In this document: positions 8,179-16,817 of the stretch, piece by piece
Position numbering within the stretch: the stretch's first letter is position 1
Layout: every line of letters begins with the position of its first letter
Assembly (NCBI GenBank): GCA_964630925.1
Contig: CAZVZK010000041.1
Coordinates: 7,673-71,672, forward strand
DNA from: RGDT01 sp964630925
Lineage (GTDB): Bacteria; Planctomycetota; Planctomycetia; Gemmatales; Gemmataceae
Length of the DNA stretch: 64,000 nucleotides
Direction: 5' to 3'
Made by a program: the position numbers and the translations under genes
Notes under the pieces: model-generated
Databases searched by the model: none
What the model was told of the DNA's origin: nothing
The model's input: the letters and a program-made list of their open reading frames with translations, nothing else

Positions 8179-8892
8179 ATGTCCACTCCAGACCCCGCAT
8201 GTTGTCCCATATCGGTCCGGGAAGTGTCACTACGAAAGCGATGGACTTTTGGGAGCGTTTCCTCATTCTGCTTCTGTTGCGTGTTCCTCGTCTCGCCACT
8301 AATCGTCTACTTACTTTTCCCTCTGATGAAACCGAAGCAACATGCGACTCAGTACAATGTGAAAACCCCGCAAGCAAAGGATTCGAGAGCAGCCGGTCCC
8401 CCCGCGCTTCCTAGGCAGACAGTGAAGTCGATTTACTCTGCGCTGCGCCGGCTGCCACGGTGGTTGACTTTGGAAGTAGAGGACGGCAAGGCAAGGCGAG
8501 AGGCCGTCTTGATTCTTTATCAGATCGCACAAAATGATACTGCATCAATACGAGAGGCAGCAGATCAGTATTATCGAGAGATCCCTACTCCCACCGAAAC
8601 CAACTTTGTCAGCCTGGGCCAACTCTACATCCTCAACCGGTACGTGTTCGCGGTCCCAGAAGAGCGGCCTTGGGATGCAATGCATTTCGGCGGGTGGGTC
8701 ACGCCCTTGAGTCCCGCCGGAAACTCTTCTGAACTATGGCCCTTTGAGCTTCGTGACGGCCGCCTCCAGCTCACTGGTGGATTTATTGCCTATGGAGGCA
8801 GGCCCTATGCTCCATTGGGTGAATTTGATTATTTTAATACCACCTATGGGCGACGTGTCATCTTAGATGCTTGCCAAAATGATACACAATAA
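8179..8892 (+). CDS. Membrane-anchored orphan protein next to the RHS fragment
   Basis: 237 aa. The start is supported by AAGAGGCGAT just upstream of the ATG. One strong hydrophobic segment (CFCCVFLVSPLIVYLLFPLM, about 31-50) would anchor the protein, leaving a soluble C-terminal domain with aromatic and acidic residues (EERPWDAMHFGGWVTPLSP). Base composition is AT-richer than the surrounding genes, like the RHS tip 52 bp upstream. Position suggests an immunity or partner gene for the RHS tip, but I recognise no immunity family. The last 35 nt overlap the glycosyltransferase remnant on the other strand. Confidence 0.6.
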   Translation: MSTPDPACCPISVREVSLRKRWTFGSVSSFCFCCVFLVSPLIVYLLFPLMKPKQHATQYNVKTPQAKDSRAAGPPALPRQTVKSIYSALRRLPRWLTLEVEDGKARREAVLILYQIAQNDTASIREAADQYYREIPTPTETNFVSLGQLYILNRYVFAVPEERPWDAMHFGGWVTPLSPAGNSSELWPFELRDGRLQLTGGFIAYGGRPYAPLGEFDYFNTTYGRRVILDACQNDTQ

Positions 8893-9332
8893 GATCACGG
8901 CAGCATGCGATCTGGAATCCTGCCTTCCGGATTCCCGCGCTGAGTTCAGCCTCGCTGACTACCCCAACATCGCTGAGGCTGAATGCCGTCGCCACGGCTT
9001 CGCGCCTCGCCAGCCAGCAGAAGCCGCCGACTCGTTCCACCTGTTTCCATTGCCCCTTGTTGGCCTCCCTCCACTGCCTCGCGAAGTCATCCACGGGACT
9101 AATGTCCAGACCCACATCACTCGATTCCCCGCCGGCACTTGGGCGTTGAATCCGGTAGGGCACCTCGGAGACCCGCTGTTGCTCTCCTGCGAGGTTGGAC
9201 ATGGGGCCGACGGCACCGATCCTCGCGTCCATCGCGAGCAGCCCCGCGAGTTGGTGCATCCAAAGGGCGGGGACCAACACGTCGTTGCCAACCCACGCTA
9301 CCATAGCCCCCCGTGCCTGCTGTGCTACCGGC
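8858..9332 (-). pseudogene. Glycosyltransferase family 2 fragment truncated by the second IS
   Basis: The minus-strand frame, read from the IS edge, gives AQQARGAMVAWVGNDVLVPALW, then GAVGPMSNLAGEQQRVSEVPY, then ARQWREANKGQWKQVERVGGFCWLARREAV, and finally AGFQIACCRDLIVYHFGKHLR. This matches the central and C-terminal part of GT2 enzymes (VxxxNDV metal-binding region, VGPMSN, GFCxLxRR, HxFG). The frame is open right up to the left end of the second element at 9333, so the N-terminal nucleotide-sugar domain was removed by that insertion. Internal methionines would not restore a working enzyme. Confidence 0.7.
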
Positions 9333-9413
9333 CGTAATCCCTGTCACTGTATTGCCGGAAACCGGTGAAGGAAATGGCCTCCCTCAAATGCGGCGAAGCC
9401 GCAGGGGAAAGCC

Positions 9414-10823
9414 ATGTCGAAGATCCGCGACGACACCGACGACTTCCGCGACGACCTCCACGACGCCGACGACACGCGCGCCGGCCCCGAACCGCCCGAC
9501 GACCCCACGCCCAACCACCTCCACTCGCCGGCGCGCGGGCGCCGGCCCGCGCCCAAGGCCACGCCCACGCCGCCGGCCAAGGCGCCGTCCACGGGGCTGA
9601 CCTACGAGCAGCGTCTGCTCGTGCTCGACCTGTGGCGCCGCTCCGGCCTGCCCGCCGGCGACTTCGCGCCGCTGGTCGGGCTGTCGAAGTACACCCTCTA
9701 CGAGTGGAAGCGCCGCTTCGAGGCCGACGGCCCGGCGGGGCTGGCGGACAAACCGCGCGGCTCGCCGCAGGGCTCGCGCCTGCCCGAGGTGACGCGGCGC
9801 ACCATCGTCATGCTCAAGCAGTCCCACCCCGACTGGGGCTGCCAGCGCATCAGCGACACGCTCCTCCGCGGCCCCGCCCTCTCCGCCAGCCCGGCGGCGG
9901 TGGCGAAGGTGCTGCACGAGGCGGGCTACGAGACCGAGGCCGCGCTCACGAGGCCCCACCCGGACCACCAGAGGCGCTTCGAGCGCGCCCGGCCCAACCA
10001 GCTCTGGCAGACCGACCTGTTCACCTTCGTCCTCAAGCGCCAGAACCGGCGGGTGTACCTCGTCGCCTTCATGGACGACCACAGCCGCTTCATCACCGGC
10101 TACGGCCTGCACGCCAGCCAGTCCACGGCGCTGGTCCTGGAGGTGCTGCGCGCCGCGCTGGCCAGCCACGGCACGCCGGAGGAGGTCCTCACCGACAACG
10201 GCAGCCAGTACGTCACCTGGCGCGGCAAGAGCGCCTTCAGCAAGGAGCTGGAGCGCCGCGGCATCAGGCAGGTGGTGGCCTCCCCGCGCCGCCCGCAGAC
10301 GCTGGGGAAGATCGAGCGGTTCTGGGGCACCCTCTGGCGCGAGTGCGTCGAGGCCGCCGTCTTCCTCGACCTGTCCGACGCCCGCACGCGGATCGGGCAC
10401 TTCATCGACCACTACAACCTCCAGCGCCCCCACCAGGGCATCGACGGCGCCGTCCCCGCCGACCGCTTCTTCGGCGCCGCCCCCGCCGTCCTGGCGACGC
10501 TGCGCCAGCGCGTGGCGGCGAACGCGCTGGACCTCGCCCGCCACGGCACGCCGCGCGAGCCGTTCTACCTGACGGGGCAGGTGGGCGGCAGGCCCTTCAG
10601 CCTGCACGCGGAGGGCGAGCGTGTCTACATGACCGCCGCCGAGGGCCGCAGGGAGGTGGACCTCGTGCCCCCGGCCGGCGCGTCGGCGGCGATGCCGGCC
10701 CCGGTGTGCCCGGAGGGGAGGGTGAGCGACGAGTGGGCGGCCCAGGCCGACGAGCCGCCGCCCGAGCCGGGCACCTCGCCCCTGGACGCGGCCTTCCCGC
10801 CGCCCGAGGAGGGCACGCCGTGA
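9414..10823 (+). CDS. IS481-like DDE transposase
   Basis: 469 aa. An acidic/Pro-rich leader (about 1-60) precedes a helix-turn-helix (LPAGDFAPLVGLSKYTLYEWKRRFEADGPAGLADKPRG), a second DNA-binding helix region, and the rve catalytic core. Catalytic residues are visible as D in LWQTDLFTFVL, D in VLTDNGSQYV and E in LGKIERFWGTLWRE, followed by HYNLQRPHQGIDGAVPADRF. A C-terminal tail of about 100 residues ends Pro/acid-rich. Its TGA overlaps the GTG of the next gene (GTGA), so the pair is coupled. It appears intact. Confidence 0.9.
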   Translation: MSKIRDDTDDFRDDLHDADDTRAGPEPPDDPTPNHLHSPARGRRPAPKATPTPPAKAPSTGLTYEQRLLVLDLWRRSGLPAGDFAPLVGLSKYTLYEWKRRFEADGPAGLADKPRGSPQGSRLPEVTRRTIVMLKQSHPDWGCQRISDTLLRGPALSASPAAVAKVLHEAGYETEAALTRPHPDHQRRFERARPNQLWQTDLFTFVLKRQNRRVYLVAFMDDHSRFITGYGLHASQSTALVLEVLRAALASHGTPEEVLTDNGSQYVTWRGKSAFSKELERRGIRQVVASPRRPQTLGKIERFWGTLWRECVEAAVFLDLSDARTRIGHFIDHYNLQRPHQGIDGAVPADRFFGAAPAVLATLRQRVAANALDLARHGTPREPFYLTGQVGGRPFSLHAEGERVYMTAAEGRREVDLVPPAGASAAMPAPVCPEGRVSDEWAAQADEPPPEPGTSPLDAAFPPPEEGTP

Positions 10824-11305
10824 GCACCAACGAGGGCACGCCCGCGCGGAGGAGGCGCGGGCCGAGGGTGGACATCGAGGGCGCCAGCGCCGAGGCCCGC
10901 CGTCTGGCGGCGGTGATCCTGGAGGTGCTGGCGGGGGTGCGTGGCACCACGGAGGCGGCGCGGGCGGCGGGCATGTCGCCGGTACGCTACTACGCCGCCG
11001 AGGCGCGGGCCATGCGCGGCCTGCTGGCGGCCTGCGAGCCGGCGAGGCGTGGCAGGAGGCCGGCCGCCGGCGCGGGCGACACGGCGGGGCTGCGTCAGGA
11101 GGTCGAGCGGCTGCGCAAGCAGTGCGCCCGGCAGCAGACACTCCTCCGCCTCCAGCAGCGCGCCCTCGGCGTGCAGGCCGCGGGCACCGAGAAGGGCGGC
11201 AAGAAGCGGAGGCGCCCGTGGAAGAAGCGGACGCTGCGCCTGATCGAGGGCCTGGTGGGCGCCCACGAAGGCGCGGCGGCGGAGGCCGCCCCCGCCGAGG
11301 CATGA
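10820..11305 (+). CDS. Helix-turn-helix/coiled-coil accessory protein of the IS element
   Basis: 161 aa from a GTG that overlaps the transposase stop. Residues about 30-75 (RLAAVILEVLAGVRGTTEAARAAGMSPVRYYAAEARAM) form a helix-turn-helix like the small protein of the first element. A coiled-coil segment (RQEVERLRKQCARQQTLLRLQQRAL) and a basic KKRRRPWKKR patch follow. Gene order is transposase then helix-turn-helix, the reverse of the first element. It is probably a DNA-binding partner of the transposase. Confidence 0.65.
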   Translation: MSTNEGTPARRRRGPRVDIEGASAEARRLAAVILEVLAGVRGTTEAARAAGMSPVRYYAAEARAMRGLLAACEPARRGRRPAAGAGDTAGLRQEVERLRKQCARQQTLLRLQQRALGVQAAGTEKGGKKRRRPWKKRTLRLIEGLVGAHEGAAAEAAPAEA

Positions 11306-11331
11306 CCCACCGCGTCCGATTGTGTCCTACC

Positions 11332-11361
11332 CCGGCCCCGGCGGCATGCCGCCGGGGCCGG
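11332..11361. terminator. Perfect 30-bp GC palindrome between convergent genes
   Basis: The palindrome (CCGGCCCCGGCGG-CATG-CCGCCGGGGCCGG region) lies between the second IS element and the stop of the porin-like gene. It could end transcription from both sides. There is no T tract. Confidence 0.6.
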
Positions 11362-11373
11362 AGCCCGTCCCCC

Positions 11374-13257
11374 TCAATACAGCAGCGTCACCTGCGCGAA
11401 CCCCGCCATCAGGAACTGCGCGTTCTCGTTGAAGCGGTCGTACAGGTCCTTGAAGCCCTTGCCCGGCAACAGCGTGGCGAACCCGAACGCGCACACGATG
11501 TTGTTGCTCAACAGCGGCCGGTACTCGATGCCCGTGCTCAGGTCGGCCCCGATCCACTGGTCGATCTGCCCCTGGAACAGGAACGTCTCCAGCGACGCCG
11601 TCTTGTCGAACCACAGGAAGTTCGCGTTGTTCACCCACTTGATCTTCGGCGTCACGTCCACGTCGAAGCCCACGTTGAACAGGTGCAGGCCGGGGTTCAC
11701 GAAGTTGCTCTGCCCCTGGATCTTGCTCGACCGCAGGTCCGGCACCAGGCTCAGACGCTGCTTCAGGTTTACCCCGAACAGCGGGATGTTCTGCCGCTGC
11801 CAGTAGCTGAACTGCGTCCCCGCGAAGTTCGGCCCGTCCAGGATCGAGTCGAACCCCGTCGCGTGGAAGTTGTTCACGTTGCCGTCGCCCGAGCTATAGA
11901 AGTACGACGTGCGGAAACGTGAATAATCGCGGTCGTATGACAGCTCCGCCGCACCCATCATCGCCTGGATGTCCTGCGGCCTGCCGGCCAGCGGGTTGTT
12001 GCTGTCGCGCCCCAGCGCCAGGTACACCGCGTGCGACAGGTTCAGCCGGTTGATGTGCCCGTCGCCCGCGAACCCCAGGTACACCACGTCCAGCCCGTGC
12101 GGCTGGAACTGGCCCACCGGGTCCGGCCGGACGAGGAACAGGTTCTTGTCGAACTTGAAGCTCGGGTCGTCGTGGTTGTAGTGCACGCTCGCCTGCATCG
12201 TGTAGCCCGGCCAGATGAAGTCCTGCCGGTAGAAGTTGCCGATCAGGATACGCTGCCCGCGCCCGCTGAACGTGTTCAGGAAGCTGTTCGTGTCCTTCTC
12301 GAGCTGGTCGAAGTACGCCAGGTTGAACTGGTTGCGGTTCGCCTCCGACGAGCCGAACAGACGCACGCCGCGGTTCACATCATTGAAGATGAACCCGCGG
12401 AAGTCGCTGACGAACGGCTGCGAGCCGAGGCGCACGCTGACGAAGTCGTAGTTCGGGCCGATGTCGGCCAGCTTCTTCTCCACGAACCATTCCTGCAGCG
12501 TCGAGAATGTCCGGTAGCGGTAACTGCCCTCCTGCACGTCGGGGCTCACCACCGCCAGCTCCGACACCGCCAGGTTGTTGCTGTTGAACGTCGGCGTCAG
12601 CTTGATCCGCCAGTCCACCGGCTTGAACGCCGCGTCCCCGTGGAACAGGTCGAGGCTCACCGAGAGCTGGTGGATGTACAGGAACTGGTTGGGGTTGCCG
12701 AAGAACTCGCGCTGCCCCTGGTTCTGCGTGCTCTCGAACGGCGTCGTGGCCGTGGGGATCAGCCGCGGCTCCGCCAGGCTGAAACTCACCGCCGTCAGGT
12801 CCAGAAACGTGTGCTGCCCCAGGATGGGGAAGTCGCCCTTGAGGACGTTCTGGTTGTACGGGTCCCAGATGCGGCCCACGTCATACGGGTAGTCGTCCTG
12901 CGGCGGGTGGCCCTTGCCGTACCGGTCCCACGCCGGCAGGCCGATCCGCCAGCGGTCCTCCACCGGCACGAAGTGCCCGTCCTCCTGCACCTCCGTCGGC
13001 AAAACGCCCGACCGCCCCGTGAAGCCCGGCGGCGGGTCGCCCTCGACCTTGTGCGGCGGCGACGGCCCGTAGGGGTCCGGCAGCGGCGCCGGCGGCTTCG
13101 GCGGGGCCGGCGTCGTCGGCCTGTTCAGCAGCGAATTGTCGCCGCGGGCCGGGTCCACCGGCTTGTACGCCACCGGGGTGATGCCGCCCGCGGGTGCCTG
13201 CGCCTGGGCGGCCTGGGCGAACAGCAGGCCGGCAAGCATCCATCCTCGTGCGGTCAT
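11374..13257 (-). CDS. Predicted outer-membrane beta-barrel (porin-like) protein
   Basis: 627 aa. The start at 13257 gives a clean signal peptide (MTARGWMLAGLLFAQAAQAQA, cut after AQA). A Pro-rich linker (about 45-80) is followed by a long domain of alternating aromatic and polar residues typical of membrane strands (FLYIHQLSVSLDLFHG, RFRTSYFYSSGDGN, NFLWFDKTASLETFLFQGQ). The chain ends in VTLLY, and a terminal aromatic residue is the outer-membrane insertion signal. Residues such as QRILIGNFYRQDFIWPGYTMQ and NANFLW suggest an alginate-export or carbohydrate-porin-like barrel, but the exact family is not certain. The frame is open 15 codons upstream. It is divergent from the GlcG/RTX gene. 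Confidence 0.7.
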   Translation of the reverse strand: MTARGWMLAGLLFAQAAQAQAPAGGITPVAYKPVDPARGDNSLLNRPTTPAPPKPPAPLPDPYGPSPPHKVEGDPPPGFTGRSGVLPTEVQEDGHFVPVEDRWRIGLPAWDRYGKGHPPQDDYPYDVGRIWDPYNQNVLKGDFPILGQHTFLDLTAVSFSLAEPRLIPTATTPFESTQNQGQREFFGNPNQFLYIHQLSVSLDLFHGDAAFKPVDWRIKLTPTFNSNNLAVSELAVVSPDVQEGSYRYRTFSTLQEWFVEKKLADIGPNYDFVSVRLGSQPFVSDFRGFIFNDVNRGVRLFGSSEANRNQFNLAYFDQLEKDTNSFLNTFSGRGQRILIGNFYRQDFIWPGYTMQASVHYNHDDPSFKFDKNLFLVRPDPVGQFQPHGLDVVYLGFAGDGHINRLNLSHAVYLALGRDSNNPLAGRPQDIQAMMGAAELSYDRDYSRFRTSYFYSSGDGNVNNFHATGFDSILDGPNFAGTQFSYWQRQNIPLFGVNLKQRLSLVPDLRSSKIQGQSNFVNPGLHLFNVGFDVDVTPKIKWVNNANFLWFDKTASLETFLFQGQIDQWIGADLSTGIEYRPLLSNNIVCAFGFATLLPGKGFKDLYDRFNENAQFLMAGFAQVTLLY

Positions 13258-13413
13258 GAGGCGGCCCCCGACAATTGGACCCGATTCGCTGAACCGTTTC
13301 ATCTATCGTCGCGCGGGATGTGCCGGCTTGACCGATCATGCCGGTTCAAGAAGGTGGGTAAACCTTGCCGATAGTGAGGGTCATGGCGGATGATCCGCCG
13401 GGAGGGCTGCCGA

Positions 13414-15726
13414 ATGCGCGAAGGCACGTCGAAACGGCTCGGGATCGAGGTCCTGGAAGGCCGCAACCTGCCGGCCGTCACGGCGGCCCTCGCCGCCGGC
13501 GCGCTCACCGTCAACGGCGACGCCGACGACAACAACATCCACCTGCAATTCGACGCCGCCAGCGCCCAGCTCGTCGTCCGCTCCTACGAGGGCGAGGTCG
13601 CCCGTTTCGGCCTCGGCTCGGTCGCCACCATCACCGTCAACGGCGGGGACGGCAATGACGTCCTGCGCATCGATCAGGACATCAGCCGCCCCACGGTGTT
13701 CAACGGCGGCGCGGGCGACGACGTCCTCCTCGGCGGGTCCAACGCGACCACGTTCAACGGCGGCACCGGCAACGACAAGCTCCGCGCCGGCACCGGCGCG
13801 ACCACGTTCAACTCCGACGGCGGCACCAACGTCCTCTTCAACATCAAGCCCGGCGACACCGTCATCCCCGGCGCCAATGACACCCAGTTCGCCGCCCTCC
13901 CGATCATCCTGCCGCCGTCCAACGCCACCACCGTCCTGACGACGGACGACGTGGACCGGCTGTTGAACCGCGCGTCCGCCGCCACCGCCAGCCAGGACGC
14001 CATCATCGCCATCGTGGACCGCAACGGCCGACTCCTCGGCCTGCGCGTCGAGGCCGCGGTGGACCCGTCGCTCCAGACGGGGGCCGGCCTGGTCTTCGCC
14101 GCCGACGGCGCCCTGGCCCTGGCACGCACGGGGGCGTTCTTCGGCAACAATCAGGCCCCGCTCACCTCGCGCACCATCCAGTTCATCAGCCAGACCACCA
14201 TGACCGAGCGCGAGATCGAGTCGTACCCCAGCATCACCGACCCCAACAGCACGCTGCGCGGCCCCGGCTTCGTCGCCCCCATCGGCATCAAGAACCACTT
14301 CCCGCCCAACGTCATGTTCACGCCCCAGGTGGACCTCTTCGCCATCGAACACACCAACCGCGACAGCATCATGCACCCCGGCAACGACCAGATCAAGGGC
14401 ACCGCCGACGACGTCCTCCTCCCGTCGCGCTTCAACGTCCCGACTCAATTCATCCCCGCCGGCCAGGGCCTCTTCCCGCCCGAGTCCTACGGCCGCCTGT
14501 CCGGCATCCAGTCCGGCGCCCAGTCGCGTGGCATCGGCACCCTGCCCGGCGGCATCCCGCTGTACAAGGACGGCATCCTCGTCGGCGGCATCGGCGTCTT
14601 CTTCCCCGGCAAGACCGGCTTCGCCAGCGAGTCCAACTCCATCCTCGACGCCAAGTACGACGCCAGCAAGCCCGACCGCACCCTGGAGGCGGAGTACATC
14701 GCCTTCGCCGCCGCCGGCGGCAGCTCGTCCGCCGGCTTCTCCATCGGCGCCATCAACGGCATCGCACCGCTATCGGGCTTCGACCTGCCGTCGGGCCGCA
14801 TCGACCTCGTCGGCATCACGCTGGACATCTTCGGCCCCGGCGGCGTGCGTGGGACCGAGAAGCTCGTCGGCATCGGGCGGGCCATCGGCGAGGGCATCAA
14901 CAGCGGCGCCAACCGCACCGTGGACGGCGCCAACACCCTCCTCAACGGCCTGCCCGTCCCCGAGGGCTGGCTTGTGACGCCGCGCGACGGCGTCGGCATC
15001 ACCGCCGCCGAGGTCCAGCGGATCATCATGCAGGGCATCAACCAGGCTGTGGACACCCGCGCCGCCATCCGCCTCCCGTTCAACAGCCCGACGAGCATGG
15101 TCTTCGCCGTCGCCGACAGGCAGGGCGACATCGTCGGCCTGTTCCGCATGCCCGACGCCACGGTGTTCAGCATCGACGTGGCCGTCGCGAAGGCGCGCAA
15201 CGTCGCCTACTACAACAACGCCGGCCTCCTCCAGCCCATCGACCAGATCGACGGCGCCGCCCCGGGCACGGCCATCACCAACCGCTCGGTCCGCTACGTC
15301 GCCCTGCCGCGCTACCCGGAGGGCATCGACGGCAGGCCGCCGGGCCAGTACTCGATCCTCAACGACGGCGGCGTGGACCCGAACACGGGGCTGCAGGTCG
15401 GCCCGCGCCTGCCGGCGTCGGCCTACCAGAGCGTGCAGGGCCACGACGCCTTCAACCCCGGCACGAATTTCCACGACCCGTTCAACAAGCTGAATCAGAA
15501 CGGCATCGTCTTCTTCCCCGGCAGCTCGGGCGTGTACCGCGGCGGCCTCCTCGTGGGCGGCTTCGGCGTGTCGGGCGACGGCGTCGATCAGGACGACGTG
15601 GTCACCGGCCAGGGCATCCTGGGCTTCGAGGCCCCGGACCCCCTCCGCATCGACGCCGTCTTCTCGCGCGGCGTGCGCGTGCCGTACATGAAGTTCAACC
15701 GCAACCCGGAAGGGGGCCTGAAATGA
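13414..15726 (+). CDS. Secreted protein with RTX-like repeats and two GlcG/HbpS-like domains
   Basis: 770 aa. The start at 13414 follows GGGAGGG nine bases upstream. The N-terminus holds the planctomycete motif IEVLEGRNLPAV (about 12-23) instead of a classical signal peptide. Next come RTX-type calcium-binding repeats (NGGDGNDVLRI, NGGAGDDVLLGG, NGGTGNDKLRAG, about 75-130). Two copies of a heme-binding/GlcG-like domain follow: TTDDVDRLLNRASAATASQDAIIAIVDRNGRLLG and ITAAEVQRIIMQGINQAVDTR...MVFAVADRQGDIVGLFRMP. Large glycine-rich loops (GIPLYKDGILVGGIGVFF and FFPGSSGVYRGGLLVGGFGV) are repeated between the halves. A lipoprotein gene overlaps its stop (ATGA). Confidence 0.78.
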   Translation: MREGTSKRLGIEVLEGRNLPAVTAALAAGALTVNGDADDNNIHLQFDAASAQLVVRSYEGEVARFGLGSVATITVNGGDGNDVLRIDQDISRPTVFNGGAGDDVLLGGSNATTFNGGTGNDKLRAGTGATTFNSDGGTNVLFNIKPGDTVIPGANDTQFAALPIILPPSNATTVLTTDDVDRLLNRASAATASQDAIIAIVDRNGRLLGLRVEAAVDPSLQTGAGLVFAADGALALARTGAFFGNNQAPLTSRTIQFISQTTMTEREIESYPSITDPNSTLRGPGFVAPIGIKNHFPPNVMFTPQVDLFAIEHTNRDSIMHPGNDQIKGTADDVLLPSRFNVPTQFIPAGQGLFPPESYGRLSGIQSGAQSRGIGTLPGGIPLYKDGILVGGIGVFFPGKTGFASESNSILDAKYDASKPDRTLEAEYIAFAAAGGSSSAGFSIGAINGIAPLSGFDLPSGRIDLVGITLDIFGPGGVRGTEKLVGIGRAIGEGINSGANRTVDGANTLLNGLPVPEGWLVTPRDGVGITAAEVQRIIMQGINQAVDTRAAIRLPFNSPTSMVFAVADRQGDIVGLFRMPDATVFSIDVAVAKARNVAYYNNAGLLQPIDQIDGAAPGTAITNRSVRYVALPRYPEGIDGRPPGQYSILNDGGVDPNTGLQVGPRLPASAYQSVQGHDAFNPGTNFHDPFNKLNQNGIVFFPGSSGVYRGGLLVGGFGVSGDGVDQDDVVTGQGILGFEAPDPLRIDAVFSRGVRVPYMKFNRNPEGGLK

Positions 15727-16091
15727 GGCTCGTTGGCATGGCGATGCTGGCCGCCGCGATCGGGTGCGCGGCCCCGGAGAAGGCGGAGTTACGCGGCGAC
15801 GAGGCGTCGTACGCCCGCGCCGGCAACCCGGAGTGCGTGCGCCCGCACGCACGCCCCTCCGACACCGGCCATTACGTCGGCTATCAGGTGGGCGGCGGCG
15901 CGGCCTTGACGCGCAAGGCGGACGGCCCGGCGCCGGACGACGGCACCTGGGGCTGGGACTACTGCGGCCACTGGCTGCCGTCCCGGATCGTGTTGGGGTG
16001 GTGGCACGGCCGCCGCGAGCAGGGCGGCGCCGGCGCGTACAAGACCGACGGCCCGCGTCCGGTGGAGCGCATCGAGCGCCGCTGCGAATAA
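15723..16091 (+). CDS. Small lipoprotein, Trp/Gly-rich
   Basis: 122 aa. The leader MRLVGMAMLAAAIGC-AAPEK has a lipobox with Cys15, so it should be lipidated and membrane-attached. The mature part has HYVGYQVGGGAALTRKADGPAP, GTWGWDYCGHWL and VLGWWHGR, and a C-terminal Cys that may pair with an inner one. The ATG overlaps the stop of the GlcG/RTX gene, so the two are made together and probably work at the cell surface. No known family was recognised. Confidence 0.72.
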   Translation: MRLVGMAMLAAAIGCAAPEKAELRGDEASYARAGNPECVRPHARPSDTGHYVGYQVGGGAALTRKADGPAPDDGTWGWDYCGHWLPSRIVLGWWHGRREQGGAGAYKTDGPRPVERIERRCE

Positions 16092-16107
16092 CGGCGGTGA
16101 ATGGGGA

Positions 16108-16143
16108 GCGGGCCGGCCTCGTGACGAGACGAGGCCGGCCCGC
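16108..16143. terminator. 15-bp perfect GC hairpin after the lipoprotein gene
   Basis: Arms 16108-16122 and 16129-16143 (GCGGGCCGGCCTCGT) are exactly complementary around a 6-nt loop, starting 17 nt after the stop. It probably ends the GlcG/lipoprotein operon; no strong T run follows. Confidence 0.65.
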
Positions 16144-16269
16144 CTCCACGCGCTTTCGGTCAGGCCCTCGGCGTCTGGGCCGCGGGGATTTCGGGCCCAC
16201 TCCGGCCCTCGCCTGGTGTAAGATCAGAAGGAGGTAGTGCGACACGCAGGCGGCTCGGGGGGTCATCCC

Positions 16270-16800
16270 ATGCTGGATAGGCGGCGGTTCGGGGCTCTGG
16301 CGCTGATGGCGGCGTTCGTGTGCCTGCCGGCGGTGGACGCCTGGGCGCAGAAGGACAAGAAGAAGGACGCCCTGTCCGACAAGGCCGACTCGTCCAAGCT
16401 CAAGGCCGGCAAGTACGGCGGCATTCTGAAGACGAGCCCCAATAAGGACCGCTTCTTCGACCTGGAGATCCCCGTCGCGGGCGGCAAGAAGGTGCTGGTC
16501 GAGTTCCAGCTCACCGAGAAGGCCAAGGTCCGCACGACGCTCCTGCCCGACGCCTTCGACGACAAGGGCAACCCCAAGAAGTACACCGCGAAGGAGCTGG
16601 CCGAGCTGAAGGGCAAGGACAAGACGTTGCCCGGCTATGAGAGCGCCGTCGAGAACCTCCGCGCCGGCCAGACCGTGCAGCTCACCCTCGTCACCGTCCG
16701 CCCCCCCGCGGGCGGCAAGAAGAAGGACGACGACGGCCTCAAGGCCGCCGACAAGACCAAACAGGTGAGCCTGATCGTGATCCAGAAATCACCCGAGTGA
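16270..16800 (+). CDS. Secreted Lys-rich protein of unknown function
   Basis: 176 aa. The leader MLDRRRFGALALMAAFVCLPAVDAWAQ has an RRRF twin-Arg-like start and an AWA-Q cleavage site. The mature protein is Lys-rich (KDKKKDALSDKADSSKLKAG) with a small beta-rich core (YGGILKTSPNKDRFFDLEIPVAGGKKVLVEFQLTEK). A TGTAAGAT sequence at 16217-16224 resembles an extended -10 box. A GGGGGG ribosome site sits seven bases before the ATG. A GTG at 16237 is possible but is only two bases from AGGAGG, so I prefer the ATG. Confidence 0.7.
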   Translation: MLDRRRFGALALMAAFVCLPAVDAWAQKDKKKDALSDKADSSKLKAGKYGGILKTSPNKDRFFDLEIPVAGGKKVLVEFQLTEKAKVRTTLLPDAFDDKGNPKKYTAKELAELKGKDKTLPGYESAVENLRAGQTVQLTLVTVRPPAGGKKKDDDGLKAADKTKQVSLIVIQKSPE

Positions 16801-16817
16801 ACGGGCCGGACATCGTT

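Larger units (their letters stand above)
9333..11330 (+). mobile_element. Two-gene DDE transposable element (second copy)
   Basis: Contains an IS481-like transposase and a downstream helix-turn-helix gene. The left end is defined by homology to the right end of the first element (TGTCACTGT at 9342, CGGTGAAGGAA, GCCTCCC) plus a CGTAAT six-mer outside it. The two matching ends face each other across 6994-9332. The right end is unsure: ACAATC within the reverse complement of about 11315-11330 is shared with the putative left end of the first element (5209). The insertion interrupts a glycosyltransferase gene. Confidence 0.65.

Noticed and set aside
9384..11303. A 639-aa minus-strand frame across the second IS element
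   Set aside because: Opposite to the transposase with its DDE residues; composition is typical of a shadow.
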